In this document: piece by piece, positions 61,287 to 64,000 of the stretch
Layout: each line of letters starts with the position of its first letter
How positions within the stretch are numbered: the stretch's first letter is position 1
Origin: Pseudovibrio sp. Tun.PSC04-5.I4
GTDB lineage: Bacteria; Pseudomonadota; Alphaproteobacteria; Rhizobiales; Stappiaceae
Assembly: GCF_900104145.1 (NCBI RefSeq)
Contig: NZ_FNLB01000006.1
Location: 2,299,501 to 2,363,500 of the forward strand
Direction of reading: 5' to 3'
Length of the DNA: 64,000 nucleotides
Position numbers and translations under genes: made by a program
The notes under the pieces: model-generated
Database searches by the model: none
What the model saw: the letters and a program-made list of their open reading frames with translations, nothing else
Told to the model about the DNA's origin: nothing

Positions 61287-61997
61287 ATGTCCCGCATTTC
61301 CGGCCTGATCCTTTTCACCGCAGTTTCTCTTGTCGCTGGTAATTCATACGCGCAACAAATTGAAACAGATATGTATGTGACCCTCAAAGGGGCGACCGCT
61401 TTTACAATGCGAAGCACATACGATCCGATAGACAACAACCCACTCGACAAATACTCAACAGACTTTTCTGATGAATGGGCTGTTAGTGGGAGTATCGGAA
61501 GGCGATTGAACCAGTATGTGCGTGTTGAAGCTGAGCTGGGATATCTAACCAACACCATCGAAGATATTGACAGCAATGCATTTATTCTAACCGAAGGGGG
61601 CGGGACAAACCTTTCCTCGACCTACCTCATGGGCTCCGTATTTTTCGATCTACCACTGACGGAGCAACTCTCCGCGTTTGCCGGCGGCGGCATTGGCATT
61701 GCAAAACCGTCCATGGAAAAAACGGTCGTCAACGTTGCCACATCACCAGATACCCAAACCCGTAGTATGGAGACTGAGGATGAGTATGTGTTTGCCTTTA
61801 AGTTGTCCGGCGGCGTCTCCTACGAGATGTTGGAGAATGTGCATCTCATCGCAGATTACAGCTATTTCAGAACAAGCGGATTCGATGTGAAGCACATAAC
61901 AAGGGTGAACTCTACTCCAGCTGCAGCTTCAAAAAACACGCTTAGCACTGAAATTGAGACACACATGATCGGCTTAGGCCTGCGCTACGATTTTTAA
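61287..61997 (+). CDS. Outer-membrane beta-barrel protein, copy 2
   Basis: A 236-residue protein with a signal peptide (about 1-22, ending NSYAQ) and the same barrel plan as copy 1: VRVEAELGYLTNTIEDI, FFDLPLTEQLSAFAGGGIGI and a C-terminal LGLRYDF. Function unknown. A long hairpin follows the stop codon. Confidence 0.85.
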   Translation: MSRISGLILFTAVSLVAGNSYAQQIETDMYVTLKGATAFTMRSTYDPIDNNPLDKYSTDFSDEWAVSGSIGRRLNQYVRVEAELGYLTNTIEDIDSNAFILTEGGGTNLSSTYLMGSVFFDLPLTEQLSAFAGGGIGIAKPSMEKTVVNVATSPDTQTRSMETEDEYVFAFKLSGGVSYEMLENVHLIADYSYFRTSGFDVKHITRVNSTPAAASKNTLSTEIETHMIGLGLRYDF

Positions 61998-62019
61998 TCA
62001 GATTCTCGATAAAACTACC

Positions 62020-62053
62020 GAGAGGTGGAAATGCATAAACATCTTCACCTCTC
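62020..62053 (+). terminator. Hairpin after barrel gene 2
   Basis: GAGAGGTG pairs with CACCTCTC around an 18-base loop. No T run follows, so it may be an mRNA-stabilising or Rho-independent but weak terminator. Confidence 0.4.
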
Positions 62054-62223
62054 TTGCGCAATATCACTCGATTTATTAGTTACTTACATTTCATATAATA
62101 CATTATATAGCAGTGATATTTACTTCAATATTTCACTTGTTCTGTGAATTACACCATTAATTATTTGGTAACACATAGATATTTGCGCGAATCTCCTTTC
62201 ACGACTTCAGGAGATAGTGCGCA

Positions 62224-62970
62224 ATGGGAAATTTTTCCTCAACTGTGATCATGTTAGTTTCTGCGTTATTGACGACAGGAGCACTCTCTACCCATCTACA
62301 GGCTGCTGACTTGGCTGAGGCGGCACAAGCGGCAGCAGCGGCGGCGGCTGAAAAGGCTGCGATGGGTATGTTTCCCCTCAAACCATATGCGGGCGCAAAG
62401 GGCTTTGTGTCTTATGCCCCGGACGGGGATTTTTATGCACCGAACGGTGGCAGGGCCAAATTCATCGAATACGACCTTGGCTGGAATGCTGCTGTGTTTG
62501 GAGGCGTGACTGCCGGTGATTTTGTGAAACTTCAGCTTGATACGGGGTACATCAGCAACGGCGTTGCCAACCTGTCTGGTGTTGAAGGTGGCAGTGGTAC
62601 TGTTGCAGCAGCCTACGTGATGGCGGGTGTCGTGCTTTCGGCGCCCTTAACTCCGTTGACAAAAAAAGTTATTCCCTTTGCCGGGATTAGTGTCGGGGCT
62701 GCCTTTCCGGTTATCGGGACGATTACTGGAACAATTCCCAACGGGGATGCATTTTCCATTAAGGGGAGCCAATCGACCGTTGGTGCGCTTCTGGCCCGTG
62801 CAGGTGTTACCATCGTCATCACCCCAAAACTTGGTGCCTCACTTGAGTATGGGTTTTTCCAGACCGCAGATTTTTCACTGAATACAACAGACAATATCTC
62901 AAGCTCAGGAAATGCCTCGACTGATATATCGGCACATTTGTTTGGTCTCGGCTTCGAGTATCATTTTTGA
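62224..62970 (+). CDS. Outer-membrane beta-barrel protein, copy 3
   Basis: A 248-residue protein with a signal peptide ending near LQAAD, followed by an alanine-rich segment (AAQAAAAAAAEKAA) not found in copies 1 and 2. The barrel part has LQLDTGYISNG, LTKKVIPFAGISVGAAF and a C-terminal LGFEYHF. AGGAGA lies nine bases before the ATG. Function unknown. Confidence 0.83.
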   Translation: MGNFSSTVIMLVSALLTTGALSTHLQAADLAEAAQAAAAAAAEKAAMGMFPLKPYAGAKGFVSYAPDGDFYAPNGGRAKFIEYDLGWNAAVFGGVTAGDFVKLQLDTGYISNGVANLSGVEGGSGTVAAAYVMAGVVLSAPLTPLTKKVIPFAGISVGAAFPVIGTITGTIPNGDAFSIKGSQSTVGALLARAGVTIVITPKLGASLEYGFFQTADFSLNTTDNISSSGNASTDISAHLFGLGFEYHF

Positions 62971-63098
62971 GGGGTACTTCGGAAAATTGACGCTTTAACC
63001 AATGACTATTCACTTTATTGGCTGGAAAACACCTAAAAAGCGCGTGGGCGCCTATTATGTGCTTTGTCATAGAGCAAAGCAGTGGTAATTGAGCGCCC

Positions 63099-64000
63099 AT
63101 GACGACCAAAACCTTGTCCAACATTCGCAATTTCTCGATTGTCGCGCACATCGACCACGGTAAATCAACCTTGGCCGATCGCCTCATCCAGGCTACCGGT
63201 ACTCTCACTGATCGTGAGATGACGGAGCAGGTTCTCGATTCTATGGATATCGAGAAGGAGCGCGGCATCACCATTAAGGCTCAAACCGTCCGGCTGATTT
63301 ATGATGGCGCAGACGGGGTGAAGTACACGCTGAACCTGATCGACACTCCAGGCCACGTAGATTTTGCCTATGAGGTCTCGCGCTCTCTTGCCGCTGTGGA
63401 AGGCTCCCTGCTGGTGGTTGATGCCTCCCAGGGCGTGGAAGCGCAGACGCTTGCGAACGTGTATCAGGCTATCGATAACAACCATGATATCGTGACCGTG
63501 TTGAACAAGGTTGATCTGCCTGCTGCTGAACCAGAGCGCATTAAAGAGCAGATCGAAGACGTCATTGGTCTTGATACGTCCAGCTCTGTGATGATCTCCG
63601 CCAAAACCGGCCTCGGTATTCCTGATGTTCTGGAGGCTATTGTTAAACAGCTTCCAGCACCAAAGGGTGACCCTGATGGCCCACTGAAGGCGATGTTGGT
63701 AGACAGTTGGTACGATACATACCTTGGTGTGATGGTTCTGGTTCGTATCATCGACGGTGAACTGAAGAGAGGCGACTCCATCAAAATGATGGGCACAGGC
63801 GCCGTGTATTCAATTGACCGCGTTGGTGTTATGACCCCTGCGTTTGTGATAACAGACCGTCTTGGACCGGGTGAGATTGGCGTTTTGACCGCTTCCATCA
63901 AAGAAGTGGCTGATACCCGCGTTGGTGACACTATCACCACGGACAAAAAAGGCTGCACCGAAGCGCTGCCGGGCTTTAAGCCTGCGCAACCTGTTGTGTT
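63099..64000 (+). CDS. lepA: Elongation factor 4 (LepA), 3' end outside the window
   Basis: Ribosome-bound GTPase of translation. The first 300 residues are here. The P-loop is AHIDHGKST near residue 17, then RGITIKAQT (switch I), DTPGHVDFAYEV (switch II) and LNKVDLPAAEP with SAKTGLGI for guanine recognition. RGITIKAQTV is characteristic of LepA and separates it from EF-G and TypA. The gene runs on past position 64000. Confidence 0.96.
   Translation, partial: MTTKTLSNIRNFSIVAHIDHGKSTLADRLIQATGTLTDREMTEQVLDSMDIEKERGITIKAQTVRLIYDGADGVKYTLNLIDTPGHVDFAYEVSRSLAAVEGSLLVVDASQGVEAQTLANVYQAIDNNHDIVTVLNKVDLPAAEPERIKEQIEDVIGLDTSSSVMISAKTGLGIPDVLEAIVKQLPAPKGDPDGPLKAMLVDSWYDTYLGVMVLVRIIDGELKRGDSIKMMGTGAVYSIDRVGVMTPAFVITDRLGPGEIGVLTASIKEVADTRVGDTITTDKKGCTEALPGFKPAQPVV

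Noticed and set aside
63060..63081. Hairpin TGCTTTG/CAAAGCA before lepA as a terminator
   Set aside because: No T run follows on either strand and it lies right at the lepA leader; no function can be supported.

Overview
The window is chromosomal DNA of a roughly 50% GC alphaproteobacterium. The gene content (form II cox genes, a DUF1688 uracil-catabolism gene, a SorC-type regulator, a DUF1194 protein, and CCGAAAA/TTTTCGG palindromic repeats of a kind common in Hyphomicrobiales) best fits a marine Hyphomicrobiales such as Pseudovibrio or a relative. That assignment is inference; no rRNA or tRNA gene is present to test it. I see no prophage, insertion sequence or CRISPR array.

Layout. 0.1-2.7 kb: fmt, a GNAT acetyltransferase and truA on the plus strand. 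2.7-9.8 kb, minus strand: two membrane proteins behind dapE, a DUF805 protein, an acetylpolyamine amidohydrolase-like deacetylase, an aldose epimerase, a membrane-anchored retropepsin and a TrpF-like protein lacking the usual phosphate-binding arginine. 9.9-24.9 kb: a nucleoside uptake and catabolism locus, all on the minus strand: SorC regulator, BMP binding protein, ABC ATPase, two permeases, cdd, purine nucleoside phosphorylase, deoC, deoA, deoB, then a PHYHD1-like 2-oxoglutarate dioxygenase tightly coupled to add, then URC4/DUF1688 and upp. Imported nucleosides would be deaminated, phosphorolysed, and their pentose passed to glycolysis, with bases salvaged or degraded. 25.6-30.6 kb, plus strand: DUF1194, mgsA, glk, hrpB. 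30.7-31.4 kb: bfr and bfd. 33.3-38.5 kb: a form II CO-dehydrogenase-like cluster, coxG-coxS-coxL-TPR-coxM. 38.8-44.1 kb: two RNA methyltransferases, a pair of palindromic repeats, an SDR, two GFA paralogues, a lipoprotein and YtoQ. 44.2-48.1 kb: a glycosyltransferase, a frameshifted FkbM methyltransferase, a soluble chemoreceptor and a deleted GNAT gene. 48.2-50.3 kb: rplT, rpmI, a nucleoside deaminase and infC with an AUU start. 50.5-59.4 kb: mixed accessory genes, including a deletion scar joining a headless LysR gene to a flavodoxin remnant, a patatin with an altered active site, and mepA. 59.6-63.0 kb: three related outer-membrane barrel genes. The window ends inside lepA.

The points most worth pursuing are the PHYHD1-like dioxygenase in the nucleoside operon (the function of that family is unclear to me, and this context suggests one), the altered TrpF-like and patatin-like proteins, and the cluster of decaying genes between 45 and 56 kb.
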